DNA of 64,000 nt from Streptomyces cynarae. Its GTDB lineage: Bacteria > Actinomycetota > Actinomycetes > Streptomycetales > Streptomycetaceae. Below the pieces are notes generated by a model. It was not told the origin of the DNA, searched no databases, and worked only from the letters and a program-made list of their open reading frames with translations. Shown here piece by piece: positions 48,632 to 61,200 of this stretch. Numbering within the stretch: the stretch's first letter is position 1; every line of letters starts with the position of its first letter. A program made the position numbers and the translations under genes. The stretch lies in contig NZ_CP106793.1 in the NCBI RefSeq assembly GCF_025642135.1, forward strand, positions 6,788,001 to 6,852,000, written 5' to 3'.

Positions 48632-49879
48632 TCACCCCTTCGGGCCTGCGCGCGCTCTCGGTCTCGACACGGACGCGCCCCGCTGGCTGACCGACTGGAG
48701 TGCGCCTTCGAGGGCGAAGGTCGCGGCTCCGAGGCACACCGGGTCCGTGGGGATGGGGGACAGGACGATCTCGGTGGCGGCGAACGGCCGCTTCAGCGCG
48801 TGCCGGGCGACGGCCTCGCGCACCTCGTTCAGCAGCGGATCGCCGAGCGTGGCCGCGACCCAGCTGCTGAGCACGACCACTTCGGGGTTGAACACGTTGA
48901 CCAGGTTGGAGATCCCGGCGCCGAGGTAGCGGGCGGTGTCGCGGACGACCGTCAGCGCGACCGGGTCCTGCGCGGCGACCCCCCGGGCGAGGGCGTCGAT
49001 CGTGGCGGTCTGGTCCTCGGGGTGCAGCAGGGGGCTGCTCGGGCTCAGCTCCCGCAGGTTCAGCATGATCCCGGGGGCCCCGACGTACGTCTCCACACAG
49101 CCGTGGTTGCCGCAGTGGCACAGCCGCCCGTCCAGCACCAGCGTCGTGTGGCCCCACTCGCCGGCGCTGTTGCTGACACCGCGGTGCAGGCCGCCGCCCA
49201 GCGCGAGGCCGGCGCCCACGCCCGTGCCCAGATTGACGACCACGGCGTCCCCGCGTCCGCGCGCCGCGCCGAACCACAGCTCGGCGACCGCGCAGGCGCG
49301 CAGCGGGTTGTCCAGGTAGAGGGGGTAGGCGATGTGCTCGGAGAGCAGGTCGAGCAGCGGCACGTCGTGCCAGTCCCAGTTCGGGGCGTACTCCGACACG
49401 CCCCGGTCGCGGTCGACCTGGCCCGGGACGCTGACGCCGACGCCGAGGACGCGGGCGCCCTCCACTCCGGCCTGGGTGACGACCGAGCCGACCGCCGCGG
49501 CGACATGGGCGACGACCTGCTCGGGGCGGTTCTCACCGGGGCGCATGTCCTCGTCGGCGCGGGCGAGCATGTCCAGCGCCAGGTCGAACAGCTCGACCCG
49601 GACGTACGTCTCCGCGATGTCGACTCCGATCAACGCGCCCCCCGACGCGTTGACCGCGACCAGGCCGCGCGGCCGGCCGCCCGCCGAGTCCTCGAAGCCG
49701 ACCTCGGTCAGCATTCCGAGGTCCAGCAGCTCACCGACGAGGGTGGCGACCGTGGCCAGACTCAGCCCGGTCGCCGCCGCCAGCTCCTGACGGGACGTGG
49801 GGGAGTGAGCGATGATCTGGCGCAGCACCTCGTAACGGTTCGCTGTGCGAATATCGCGTGAGGTGCGCTTGACCGGCAC
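48632..49879 (-). CDS. ROK-family transcriptional regulator
   Basis: Repressor/sugar-kinase-fold protein of 415 residues. An N-terminal winged helix (TSRQELAAATGLSLATVATLVGELLDLGML) is fused to a ROK domain with the Asp of the phosphate-binding loop (IGVDIAETYVRVEL), WNLGTGVGAGLALGG-like core and the zinc site CHCGNHGCVETY. GTG 49879 was preferred over ATG 49888 because GGGGAGG abuts the ATG directly but is 9 nt before the GTG. It probably senses galactose or a galactoside and controls the importer operon, the GH30 gene and itself; CAAGGGGTT in two of these promoters supports this. Confidence 0.88.
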   Translation of the reverse strand: MPVKRTSRDIRTANRYEVLRQIIAHSPTSRQELAAATGLSLATVATLVGELLDLGMLTEVGFEDSAGGRPRGLVAVNASGGALIGVDIAETYVRVELFDLALDMLARADEDMRPGENRPEQVVAHVAAAVGSVVTQAGVEGARVLGVGVSVPGQVDRDRGVSEYAPNWDWHDVPLLDLLSEHIAYPLYLDNPLRACAVAELWFGAARGRGDAVVVNLGTGVGAGLALGGGLHRGVSNSAGEWGHTTLVLDGRLCHCGNHGCVETYVGAPGIMLNLRELSPSSPLLHPEDQTATIDALARGVAAQDPVALTVVRDTARYLGAGISNLVNVFNPEVVVLSSWVAATLGDPLLNEVREAVARHALKRPFAATEIVLSPIPTDPVCLGAATFALEGALQSVSQRGASVSRPRARAGPKG

Positions 49880-49957
49880 GTCCCCCATCCTCCCCAGGTC
49901 ATGGCGAGGCCTCGTGCCTCGGCGCGGCAGGAGCCTATGCCGGAGGCGGGCTTTCTA

Positions 49958-49966
49958 CAAGGGGTT
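49958..49966. promoter_or_regulatory. CAAGGGGTT motif upstream of the ROK gene
   Basis: Second occurrence of CAAGGGGTT, about 80 bp upstream of the ROK start, flanked by TTTC and GAAA. Fits autoregulation. Confidence 0.4.
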
Positions 49967-50004
49967 AGGAAAGGGGGTTTATGAAGTCGGCCGCGCCCCT
50001 GTCC

Positions 50005-52819
<2,815 letters not shown>

Positions 52820-53035
52820 CGATGCGATCACGGGCCCCGCGCGCTGAGTCGCGGCGGGGCCCTGGTCCGTACAACTGCACAGCGCGCAACCACCGGCACG
52901 GCATTTGAATACGCCGCTTGTCAGTTGTGTGGGAGCCGTGAAAGGCTCTGGGCCTCTCGTTGAGACGACCCTCAACTCCCTTGCCTCTCGGGTGAGTTGA
53001 CTTTGCTTGTGGAAGCAGTTGACGCAGGAGCCCCC

Positions 53036-54532
53036 ATGCCCGACCTGCCGACCCCTCAGGACGCCGCCGAGGCCGCACTGTTCTCGGAGTGCTGGGACGC
53101 GGTCCTGTCGTACGCCGACCTGTGCACGTCCGGTTCGGCCGTCGGCAGGCAGTTGGCCACCGAGGCCTTCTCCCACGGCATCCAGGAGGTCCGCGCGGGC
53201 GAGGCCCGGGGGAAGGCCACCGGGCGCCGCGTGCCACGCCTGCCCCGGATCCCCCTGCTGCTGACCGCGGTGCGCACCACCGCCGCGGCCTGGGAGACGG
53301 AGGGCAGGGGACACCACCTCGACCCCGACCTGCGACTGTGGCTCAACTCCGACAACGCCGCCCGCCACACCGGCCCGCCCCTTCGGCGTCCGCTCGCCCT
53401 GCGCGGTCTGAAGGACATGCAGGAGCCGGACGCGGCCCTGCTGTGGCTCGCGGAGGTCGAGGCGCTGCCGCTGCCCGACGTGGCCCGCCGGCTCGGCCTG
53501 GACCCGGCGTCCGCCGCCGAGGAACTCGCGCAGGTACGGGCCCTGTTCCGGGACCGTTGCCAGCGCAACCACCTCGACACGCCCATGGGTCCCGACTGCC
53601 GCAGCTACGCCCGGCTGCTCGACGCGGTCACCCGCTCCTCGGGCGCGGAGACGCCCGAGGACCTCTCCCGGCACCTCGCGACCTGCGTGGAATGCGCGGA
53701 GGCGGCGGCCTGCCTCAGGCTGCACGGCGGCGGCACGCCCGCCGCACTCGCGAGCGGGGTGATCGGCTGGGGCGGGCTCGCCTATCTGGAGCGGCGCCGC
53801 CGGGCGGCGGAGGCCGGACTGACCGGCGGGCGGGCGGACGCGGGCACGGACCGGGGCATCACCGTGGGGGCCCAGGCGCGGCCCCGGATCGGCCGTACCG
53901 GGATCCTCGTCGCCGCCGTGATCGTGTCCGCGCTCGCGCTCACCGTCTCGCTGCTGCAACTGGGCAGCTCGGAGGGGGACGACACCACCGCGGGCAGCGC
54001 GGTGACCGGCCAGTCGGTCACCGCGCCGGGGCTGTCCTCGTCGCCCCGCGGCCCGTCCGACGGCAACGGCACGCCCGGCGCCCCCGCCACCTCCCGTCCG
54101 GCCGGCTCCCGCAGCGCGACGAGGAGCGGGGACTCCGACACCGAACCGCAGGGCACGTCGACGAGCCCGGTCGACGACGCGTCCACCGCCTCCGGCCCCG
54201 ACAAGGCCGCCCCGCCGACGTGCCGGGTGAAGTACGAGGTGGTCAACCAGTGGCCGGACGGTTTCCAGGCCACCGTCACGGTGACCTCGACCAGGGCGCT
54301 CGCCGACTGGCGCATCGACTGGAGGTTCAAGGACGGCCAGCGCATCACCCAGATGTGGGACGGCACCTACGCCCAGGACGGCCCCGAGGTCACCGTGAAG
54401 GCCGCCGACTACAACAAGCAGGTCGCCGCGAACGGCACGTTCGCGGTCGGCTTCCTCTCCTCCTGGCACGGCAGCAACGCGCAGCCGAGTGCCTTCACGG
54501 TGAACGGGGCACGCTGCACTACGGTGAGCTGA
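53036..54532 (+). CDS. Membrane protein: sigma-like/zinc-finger N-terminus, TM helix, extracellular CBM2
   Basis: Protein of 498 residues. ATG 53036 has AGGAG 6 nt upstream. The N-terminal ~220 residues are helical and resemble the sigma-factor-like/zinc-finger modules of Streptomyces regulators: LPDVARRLGLDPASAAEELAQV looks like a region-4 HTH, and HLATCVECAEAA an H-x3-C-x2-C zinc finger. A single membrane helix (ILVAAVIVSALALTVSLLQL) separates it from a Ser/Thr/Pro/Gly linker and a C-terminal cellulose-binding CBM2 (YEVVNQWPDGFQATVTVTST, WDGTYAQDG, FLSSWHGSN). The topology puts the sugar-binding part outside and the DNA-binding-like part inside, suggesting a polysaccharide sensor; direct proof is lacking. 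Confidence 0.85.
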   Translation: MPDLPTPQDAAEAALFSECWDAVLSYADLCTSGSAVGRQLATEAFSHGIQEVRAGEARGKATGRRVPRLPRIPLLLTAVRTTAAAWETEGRGHHLDPDLRLWLNSDNAARHTGPPLRRPLALRGLKDMQEPDAALLWLAEVEALPLPDVARRLGLDPASAAEELAQVRALFRDRCQRNHLDTPMGPDCRSYARLLDAVTRSSGAETPEDLSRHLATCVECAEAAACLRLHGGGTPAALASGVIGWGGLAYLERRRRAAEAGLTGGRADAGTDRGITVGAQARPRIGRTGILVAAVIVSALALTVSLLQLGSSEGDDTTAGSAVTGQSVTAPGLSSSPRGPSDGNGTPGAPATSRPAGSRSATRSGDSDTEPQGTSTSPVDDASTASGPDKAAPPTCRVKYEVVNQWPDGFQATVTVTSTRALADWRIDWRFKDGQRITQMWDGTYAQDGPEVTVKAADYNKQVAANGTFAVGFLSSWHGSNAQPSAFTVNGARCTTVS

Positions 54533-54620
54533 GCCCGCCGGAAAAAAAAGGTGTTGACCGGCCGCTGAGGCTGCGGGCTGAGGTGGCGGCGACGACGAGT
54601 GGAGAAGGAGGTGTTGACCG

Positions 54621-54692
54621 ATGACCGCCCTTGCGATGGGCGCTGCCCGCACTCAGGAGTTCATCAAGTCCACCTTGGTGGTCACCGGCTGA
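54621..54692 (+). CDS. 23-residue small ORF, copy A
   Basis: ATG 54621 follows AAGGAGG at 9-nt spacing, an excellent ribosome site. The peptide has 23 residues and contains MGAAR at 6-10, ST at 17-18 and VV at 20-21, ending in Gly. A second ORF of identical length at 62745-62816 shares 13 of 23 residues and 57 of 72 nucleotides, with the conserved ribosome site. Such paired conservation argues for a translated peptide, perhaps a regulatory leader. No annotated family is known to me. Confidence 0.65.
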   Translation: MTALAMGAARTQEFIKSTLVVTG

Positions 54693-54735
54693 CACCTCGC
54701 CGCTCGCACCCGAGCGCGCCTGCCGGGAGCGCCTC

Positions 54736-55008
54736 TCAGCGCACCTTGGACTCCACGAAGGCCGCGAGCCGCCCGAGGGTGTCGAAGGTGTCACCGACGA
54801 TCTCTTCGATCTCGATCTCGACCCCGAACCGTTTCTGCAATGCGACGATGAGCTTGACAACGGTGAGCGAGTCGAGCTCAGGAAGACTGCCGTAGAGTCC
54901 CGTCTCCGGCCCGAGGTCATCGGCCTGGTCCTCGATGTTCAGCGTGACCACCACGACGGCCTTGACGTCCTCGAAAATCGCCTGCGAGATCTCTGGCGAG
55001 CGAGTCAT
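54736..55008 (-). CDS. Acyl/peptidyl carrier protein
   Basis: Stand-alone carrier protein of 90 residues. Ser47 in LPELDSLTV is the phosphopantetheine attachment site; the flanking acidic helices (ISQAIFEDVKAVVVVTLNIED and VVKLIVALQKRFGVEIEIEEI, split) fit the four-helix carrier fold. ATG 55008 has GAGGAGA 8 nt upstream; ATG 55023 is an alternative with no better site. It resembles the carrier proteins found with exosortase-A-type ligases. Last gene of the leftward island operon; it likely holds the acyl or aminoacyl group activated by the ligase at 55222. Confidence 0.88.
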   Translation of the reverse strand: MTRSPEISQAIFEDVKAVVVVTLNIEDQADDLGPETGLYGSLPELDSLTVVKLIVALQKRFGVEIEIEEIVGDTFDTLGRLAAFVESKVR

Positions 55009-55039
55009 ATGGCTTCTCCTCATCGGTCGTGCAGACCTC

Positions 55040-55231
55040 GCGGCCTGCGGCAGGGCGCGGCGCGGTTCCTCGACACGCCGAGTGAGGCCGGTGCGCTCGT
55101 AGGTGGGGACCGGGTGGCACCGGCGAGCTCAGCGGGCAACCCGACCGGGAGGCCGCCGATGTGGAGCATGCCGTTGGCGATCGCGAACCGGCTGCTCGTG
55201 GGGTGCGCGTAGCGCTTGAGTTCATGCGGGG
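55040..55231 (-). pseudogene. Truncated, frameshifted PLP-dependent decarboxylase relic
   Basis: Reading leftward just after the ligase, one frame gives HELKRYAHPTSSRFAIANGML and IGGLPVGLPAELAGAT, the usual first 40 residues of exosortase-A-associated PLP decarboxylases. After a frame change the continuation PVPTYERTGLTRRVEEPRRALP appears (the stretch that normally reads TP-x-YVYDR...), then it ends in the carrier-protein leader. Only the first ~65 codons survive, so the ancestral order was ligase-decarboxylase-carrier. Confidence 0.65.
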
Positions 55232-56817
55232 TCCTGAGGGCGGGAGGCGGTGAGCTCGTGGCGAAGGGATGCCCGGTCGAACTTGCCGTTCGGTGTTCGG
55301 GGCAGGTCACCGAGGACCACCACCTCGGCGGGCACCATGTAGCCGGGTAGTTCCTGCCGCAGGCGTGAGGTCACCGCGGCCGGGTCGAACCCGGCGGGAT
55401 CGCAGGGTGTCACGACGAGGACGATCCGGTGGCCAAGTGCCTCGTCGTCGAGGCCGAGCGCGACGGCATCGTGGACCAGGCCGGTCTCGTACGCCACTTC
55501 CTCGATCTCTTGCGGGCTGACCCGATATCCCCGTGTCTTGATCATGTCGTCGCGCCGTCCGACGAAGTACAGGAAGCCCTCCTCGTCGCGGACGACGACA
55601 TCGCCGGACCAGACCGCCAGCTCGGGCGTGCACAGCTCGACCGGACGGTTCGGCGGCGGCCGGAACCGCTCGGCCGTGCGCTCCGCGTCATTCCAGTAAC
55701 CCAACGTGACAAGCGGACCTCGGTGCACCAACTCACCCGGCTCTCCCGGACCACACAGGCCGCCGTCCTCCCGGACGACGAGGATCTCGGCGTTCGGGAT
55801 CGCCTTGCCGATCGAATCGGGCCGCCGGTCGACCTCCCGGGGATCGAGGTAGGTGGAGCGGAACGCCTCTGTGAGGCCGTACATCAGGTAGGGCGTTGCG
55901 GTCGGGAAGATCGCCCGCAGTCGTTGCAGGGTGACGCGCGGAAGTCGCCCCCCGGTGTTTGCGAAGTAGCGCACCTCGGCCACGGCCTCGGACGGCCACG
56001 TGTGGGCTGCGAGTTCGATCCACAGCGGCGGTATGCCCACCAGCCCGGTGATGCGGTACTTCGCGCACGGCCGGACGACATCCCCCGGCAGCAGGTAGTT
56101 GGCGAGCACCACATGGGCGCCGACGCAGAAGCCGGTCGTCAGTTGGCTCAGCCCGGCGTCGAAGCTGAGCGGGAGAACGGCCAGGATTCGGTCCTCTGCC
56201 GTGTTGTTCAGGTAAGTGCTGACGCTCTCCGCGCCGACGACGAGGTTGCGGTGCGACAGCACGACGCCCTTCGGGGCCCCGGTGCTCCCCGACGTGTAGA
56301 GGATCGCGGCCGCATCCGTGTCGACGCCGCCCGTCGGAGGACACACGGCCTGGCTCGCGCGCTCGGCGACCTTCGACCAGGGGAGCACGCGGTAAGGGGC
56401 TTCCTCGTCCTCAACGAGCGAGTCGCCCAGCACGAGGACGTGGGAGAGCGACTTGCAGGCGGCGAGCTCGGCGTGCAGGGTCCGCAGCCGGTCCGTGGAG
56501 GTCACCAGTACCCGCACGGCGCAGTCGTCGAGGATGTGCCTCACTTGCCCGGCCCGCAGCATGGGATTCACCGGGACGAACACACCACCGGCCCGCGAGC
56601 AGGCGAGCAGCGCCACGACGGTCTCGATCCTCTTGTCGAGGTAGATCGCGACGCGCTCGCCACCGTCGAGGCCCAGGTCGCGCAGGCCGGCGGCCGCGAA
56701 CTCCGTCCGCTCGTGCAGATCGGTGTAGGAGAGCGTGGTCGTCCGTGCGGTCAGGGCGGGCGCGCCGGAGTTGCGTTGGGCGGACCTCGCAACGAGGTCC
56801 GGCAATCGGGTGATCAT
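55222..56817 (-). CDS. AMP-dependent acyl/aminoacyl ligase (exosortase-A-associated type)
   Basis: Adenylate-forming enzyme of 531 residues that activates a carboxylic or amino acid and should load it on a carrier thiol. It has the P-loop ILYTSGSTGAPKG, the A5-like YGLTEAFRSTYL, A7-like WSGDVVVRDEEGFLYF, VGRRDDMIKTRGYRVSP and the A10 lysine in PRTPNGKFDRASL. The long insertion-free middle and phrases VDRRPDSIGKAIPNAEIL and GYWND match the acyl-CoA ligase subfamily found next to exosortase A systems in Proteobacteria, although no exosortase is present here. AAGGAA precedes ATG 56817. It is the only adenylation enzyme in the island, so it may charge the carrier domains of the Pls-like protein in trans. 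Confidence 0.9.
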   Translation of the reverse strand: MITRLPDLVARSAQRNSGAPALTARTTTLSYTDLHERTEFAAAGLRDLGLDGGERVAIYLDKRIETVVALLACSRAGGVFVPVNPMLRAGQVRHILDDCAVRVLVTSTDRLRTLHAELAACKSLSHVLVLGDSLVEDEEAPYRVLPWSKVAERASQAVCPPTGGVDTDAAAILYTSGSTGAPKGVVLSHRNLVVGAESVSTYLNNTAEDRILAVLPLSFDAGLSQLTTGFCVGAHVVLANYLLPGDVVRPCAKYRITGLVGIPPLWIELAAHTWPSEAVAEVRYFANTGGRLPRVTLQRLRAIFPTATPYLMYGLTEAFRSTYLDPREVDRRPDSIGKAIPNAEILVVREDGGLCGPGEPGELVHRGPLVTLGYWNDAERTAERFRPPPNRPVELCTPELAVWSGDVVVRDEEGFLYFVGRRDDMIKTRGYRVSPQEIEEVAYETGLVHDAVALGLDDEALGHRIVLVVTPCDPAGFDPAAVTSRLRQELPGYMVPAEVVVLGDLPRTPNGKFDRASLRHELTASRPQDPA

Positions 56818-56877
56818 CTCGGCGGATTCCTTTCTGTCGCCTTCGCCTGGCCGCGAACGGTCGCACGAGGGACGTGG

Positions 56878-57885
56878 TCATCCGGCGTTCACCTTGACGG
56901 TCGGCGAGCAGTCGGCCAGGCGCACCGGGTCGACCATCCCGACCAGGACTTCACGCGGTCCGGTGAAGGGCTCCCTGCTGTGTGCGCTGCGAATGTTGTC
57001 GACGAGCATCAGATCGCCGGCCTGCCAGGGCTCCCGCATGGTTTTGGCCTTGTACACCTCGTTGAGCAACTGCACGACGTCCTCGCCTATCTGGTCGCCG
57101 CCCCCGAAGCGGGTGGTGAACGGCAGCCCCTCGGCGCCGTAGGTGTCGACCAGGAACTCGTGCACCTCGGGGTCGAGCGTCCACTCGTTGAGGAAGGCGA
57201 TCTGGTTGAACCAGCAGCGCCGCCCGGTGACCGGGTGCCGCACCACCGCGCTGCGGCGCTGCCAGGTGCACAGCCCTCCATCGGGTTGCCACTCGAACTC
57301 GATGGCATTGGCGCGGCAGTAGCTCTCGACCGCGCCACGGTCCTCGGTGCCGAACGCCTCGGCGACCGACGTGCCGATCTCCTCGTTGTAGTTGCGGACA
57401 AGCATCCAGCCCTCCCGCTCGAGCCGTTCAACGAGGTCACCGGGCAGCGCGTCGAGCGCGGCCGTCGAGTCGGCCACACCGGTCGCCCCGCCTTCGGTGG
57501 GCGCGGACAGGCACGCGAAGAGCATCAGGCCGGGAAACTCGAGCCGGTAGCTCAGTTCGTGGTGCATGCACATCGGCTGGTTCGGCGGCCACTTCGAGGA
57601 GGAGTACACGCCCTCTGCGTAGGTCCGCCGGGAGGCGAAGGCCTCTCTCTCGGTCATCGGACCGGTGCGGGCCAGTTGGTGGAAGACGGTGACGGTCTCG
57701 GCCGCGTCGCGCAGCCCGAGGCCGCGGACGAGAACCGATCCGTGCTCGGCGACCACCGCGCGCAGCGTCACGCGGTGCTCGGCTGCCCAGCGCACCGCGT
57801 CGCCGGCAGGCCTGGTGCGCAGGATCGGCGGTTTGCCGGGTTGCAGGTCCACCTCGAGCAGCGCCGCCTGGGAAGAGGACGACAT
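56878..57885 (-). CDS. SyrP-like Fe(II)/2-oxoglutarate dioxygenase
   Basis: TauD/TfdA-superfamily hydroxylase of 335 residues. The iron ligands read His108-x-Glu110 (CMHHELSYR) with a distal His in NIRSAHSREPF near 310 and the 2-oxoglutarate Arg just after (FTGPREVLVG). HxE instead of HxD, and the blocks LSAPTEGGATGVADS and CWFNQIAFLNEW, match SyrP-type enzymes, which hydroxylate carrier-bound amino acids such as Asp at the beta carbon. AGGAGA precedes ATG 57885. In this island it would modify an aminoacyl group on a carrier. Position between ligase and synthetase supports this. Confidence 0.88.
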   Translation of the reverse strand: MSSSSQAALLEVDLQPGKPPILRTRPAGDAVRWAAEHRVTLRAVVAEHGSVLVRGLGLRDAAETVTVFHQLARTGPMTEREAFASRRTYAEGVYSSSKWPPNQPMCMHHELSYRLEFPGLMLFACLSAPTEGGATGVADSTAALDALPGDLVERLEREGWMLVRNYNEEIGTSVAEAFGTEDRGAVESYCRANAIEFEWQPDGGLCTWQRRSAVVRHPVTGRRCWFNQIAFLNEWTLDPEVHEFLVDTYGAEGLPFTTRFGGGDQIGEDVVQLLNEVYKAKTMREPWQAGDLMLVDNIRSAHSREPFTGPREVLVGMVDPVRLADCSPTVKVNAG

Positions 57886-58039
57886 CTCATTTCTCCTTGA
57901 TTCCTCGATGTCCACTCGGGAAGGAGCCACCGATTCGGTGACACATGGCACGCCCGGTGCTCTCTCGAGCCTGTCGTCGACCAGCACGGCCGGATCGGCG
58001 AGGACGGATGGTGGGTGAGGTCCTCGAGGAAGACTGCGC

Positions 58040-58240
58040 GGCCGGCGCCACCGAGTGCAGCGGCAGCTCCAGCTCATAGGCCAGCCGGCGCACGCCTGCC
58101 GCGAGGGCGCCATCAAGTTTCGGGACGCGCTCGGCGACGCCCGGTGCCGGGTCGAGCGTCCACCGCGGGATCGCGGTCGCGCGGCCCGTGCGCAGGACAG
58201 CCCGGCAGAACTCCCGGCCGGTTTCAAGCCGATCGGCCAT
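58040..58240 (-). pseudogene. N-terminal relic of an NRPS condensation-domain protein
   Basis: ATG 58240 overlaps the end of the Pls-like gene by 17 bp and has AGGGA upstream. The first ~65 residues (LETGREFCRAVLRTGRATAI, PRWTLDPAPG, LAYELELPLHSV) look like the beginning of a condensation domain, then similarity is lost at a deletion. The active-site HHxxxDG is absent. A stand-alone condensation enzyme appears to have been lost. Confidence 0.55.
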
Positions 58241-61200
58241 CGAATCGTCCCTGCGTTCCGCGTTTGCCGAGTGTCAGTCGCCGGGGACGAAAACGGCGGC
58301 GCAGTCGTCGAGGCTGATCCTGCGCACCTGAAAGGCCGGCCGACTGCTCGCGCATCTTCTTGGCCGGGTTCCCGCCCCACAGGGCGTGCGGTGGCATTTC
58401 CTCGCCCTTCATGAGGAAGGAGCTGGTGGCAAGCACCGCGCCGTCGCCCATGGTCACGCCGTAGTGGACGAATGCGCCGACACCGAGCGTGCAGCCGGCA
58501 CCGATCACGATGCGGTCCGACTTGAATCCTCCGTCCTCCTGCGAGTGGCACTGAATGATGGTGTCCACATTGAGGGTGCAGTCGTCCCCGATCGCGGTGA
58601 ACGTCCGCTCGGGCACGCGGAGGCCGTCGTCGAAGACCCGGCGGCCGATCCGCATACCCAGCAGCCGCCAGATGACGTTCTTGAGCGGGGTGCCGTTGAA
58701 GAGGAGGACATAGGCGAGGGAACTCACTTTCCAGAAGCGTTCGTGCCGCCAGAAAGCGCGGTCGTAGATCGAGCAGCCCTGCGGCCGCAAGGCCTGCAGC
58801 GGCCGGACCAGCCGGTCGACCAGGACGTTGTAGGCGACGGTGCAGACGAAGACCCCGGCGGTGGCCAGTGCAAACGCGAGCGCACCGAGGGAACCCCAGA
58901 GGTCAACGGCGGCCAGGTAGAGCACGGTGACGATGAAGATGAAGGTCCAGCGCACCAGCAGGAACAGCGCCATGCTGATGGTGTTGTAGACGTTCTTGGC
59001 CCGGAGGCGACGGCGCAGCTCGTCCTTGCTCCCCACGTCGAGCTGCTTGTCACGCTTGACCGACCGCGGGATCACGAAGCTGGGCGCGCCCAGCAGGCCG
59101 ACGCCTTTCCGCACCTGTCCGTCGACGGGAGCCATGACCTTCGTCGCGAGGAGGCAGTTGTCGCCCGTCTTGCCCTGCGCCGGATAGGCGATCATGTTCC
59201 CAAGGAAGTTCTCTGCCCCAATCGACACGCGGGACACCCGGAACGACGTGTTCGAGAGATCGGCATTGATGATGGACAGCCCGTCCGCGACCATCGTTCC
59301 GCTGCCGACCGCGCTGAGGAACGGGGTGTCGTGCTTGACCATTTCGCCGAAGTTCGAACCGGTCTGCCGCACCCCGCGAAGGTCGTAGCCCAGCCAACGC
59401 AGGTAGTGGACGATGTAGGAGGTGCCACCGAAGAGAGTTATGTGGAACCTGCTGTTGCTCGTTCGGGTGATCGCGCGGTGGATCCAGTAGTGGAATCCGT
59501 ACAGCGGGTAGACCTTGTCCGGCTTGATGAAGAGGTTCAGCACGCGCGGAACGGTTCCCACGAACACGAGGCCGACGAGCACGGCGCCGAAGAAGAGCAC
59601 GGCGGATATGACCAGCGCGTCGTCGCGGTAGAACCCCCAGCTCGTGAAGGAGACCGGTCCCGCGGCCGACAGCGTGACGAGCTGCGGGACCTTCGTGAGC
59701 GCGAGGACCACGACGACGAACGTCAGCGGCGTACCCACCAGAAGCAGGTTCACCAGCTGCACGGTCGCGAAGACGACCCGTCGTCGGGTGCTGACGTCCA
59801 TCGTGGGGATCCGCTGGGAGTCGACGTCGGTCGGCTGCGCGGGCGAGCCGTGCCAGCGCTCCCCGTCGGGCGCGGTCTGTCCCGCGTGCAGCGAGGAGGA
59901 GTGCCCCAACTGGGCCCCGTCACCCAGCGAGGTCCAGATGTCGAGCACCGTCATCTCGCCGACGAGCGCGTCCTTGCCGAGGCTGACCGCGCCCGTCTGG
60001 ATGATGCCGTTGTGGGCCCGGTAGCCGTTGAAGAACGAATCCTTCCGGATCACCGCGCCGTCACCGATGCTGAGCAGGTCGGTGCACACGGGCACGTTCC
60101 TGGAGAAGATGACGGCGCCGCGCCCGACCTTCGCGCCCAGTGCCCTCAGGTAGAGCACGTAGAGCGGTGAACCGACGAACAGCGCCATCGGGTTCCGCTG
60201 GACCAGGGTCTTGACGAGCCAGAAGCGGAAGTACGCCATGCTCCAGACGCGGATCTGCTGGGTCTTCCACCGGCCAATAAGCGCCCACTTGAGCAGGATC
60301 GGAAGGGCGCAGAGGCCGAGGAACATCGCGCCGCCGTACGCGACCGCCCGCAGGTAGATGCTGACCGGGTTCGGACCGGCCGAGACCCATGCGTAGCCCT
60401 TCACCGCGACGATCGTGGTGAGGGCGGGGTAGCCGAGGAGGAACAGGAGCTGCAACGCCCCGCAGAGGATGTACTCACCATTGCGCGCCCGCCTCGGCGG
60501 CTCAATGAGAGCCGCCGGAGTTGTCGGCTGCGAGGCAGGTCTGGTTTTGGTGTCGGTTCTGGCATTGGCGAGGGCGGCTGCGAGGCTTCGTATCGTCGGG
60601 TGCTTGTAGACGTCGGGCATCGACACCGGGGGCAGGTCGGTCTGTTTGCGTACCCGGGCGCAGAAACGGGCCATCGTCATCGAGTCGGCACCGAGGTCGT
60701 CGAAGAAGTGGCTGTCGACGGATAGGTGCTCGGTGGCCACGATTTCGGCGAGCACCGCGGCGAAGCGTTGCTCGCATGTGGCGGGAGTGGTCGGGTTGGG
60801 AGCCGGGTCGGCGGTCAGGTCGTCGTTGGCGAGGGCGGCTGCGAGGCTTCGTATCGTCGGGTGCTTGTAGACGTCGGGCATCGATACCGGGGGCAGGTCG
60901 GTCTGTTTGCGTACCCGGGCGCAGAAACGGGCCATCGTCATCGAGTCGGCACCGAGGTCGTCGAAGAAGTGGCTGTCGACGGATAGGTGCTCGGTTGCCA
61001 CGATTTCGGCGAGCACCGCGGCGAAGCGTTGCTCGCATGTGGCGGGAGTGGTCGGGTTGGGAGCCGGGTCGGCGGTCAGGTCGTCGTTGGCGAGGGCGGC
61101 TGCGAGGCTTCGTATCGTCGGGTGCTTGTAGACGTCGGGCATCGATACCGGGGGCAGGTCGGTCTGTTTGCGTACCCGGGCGCAGAAACGGGCCATCGTC

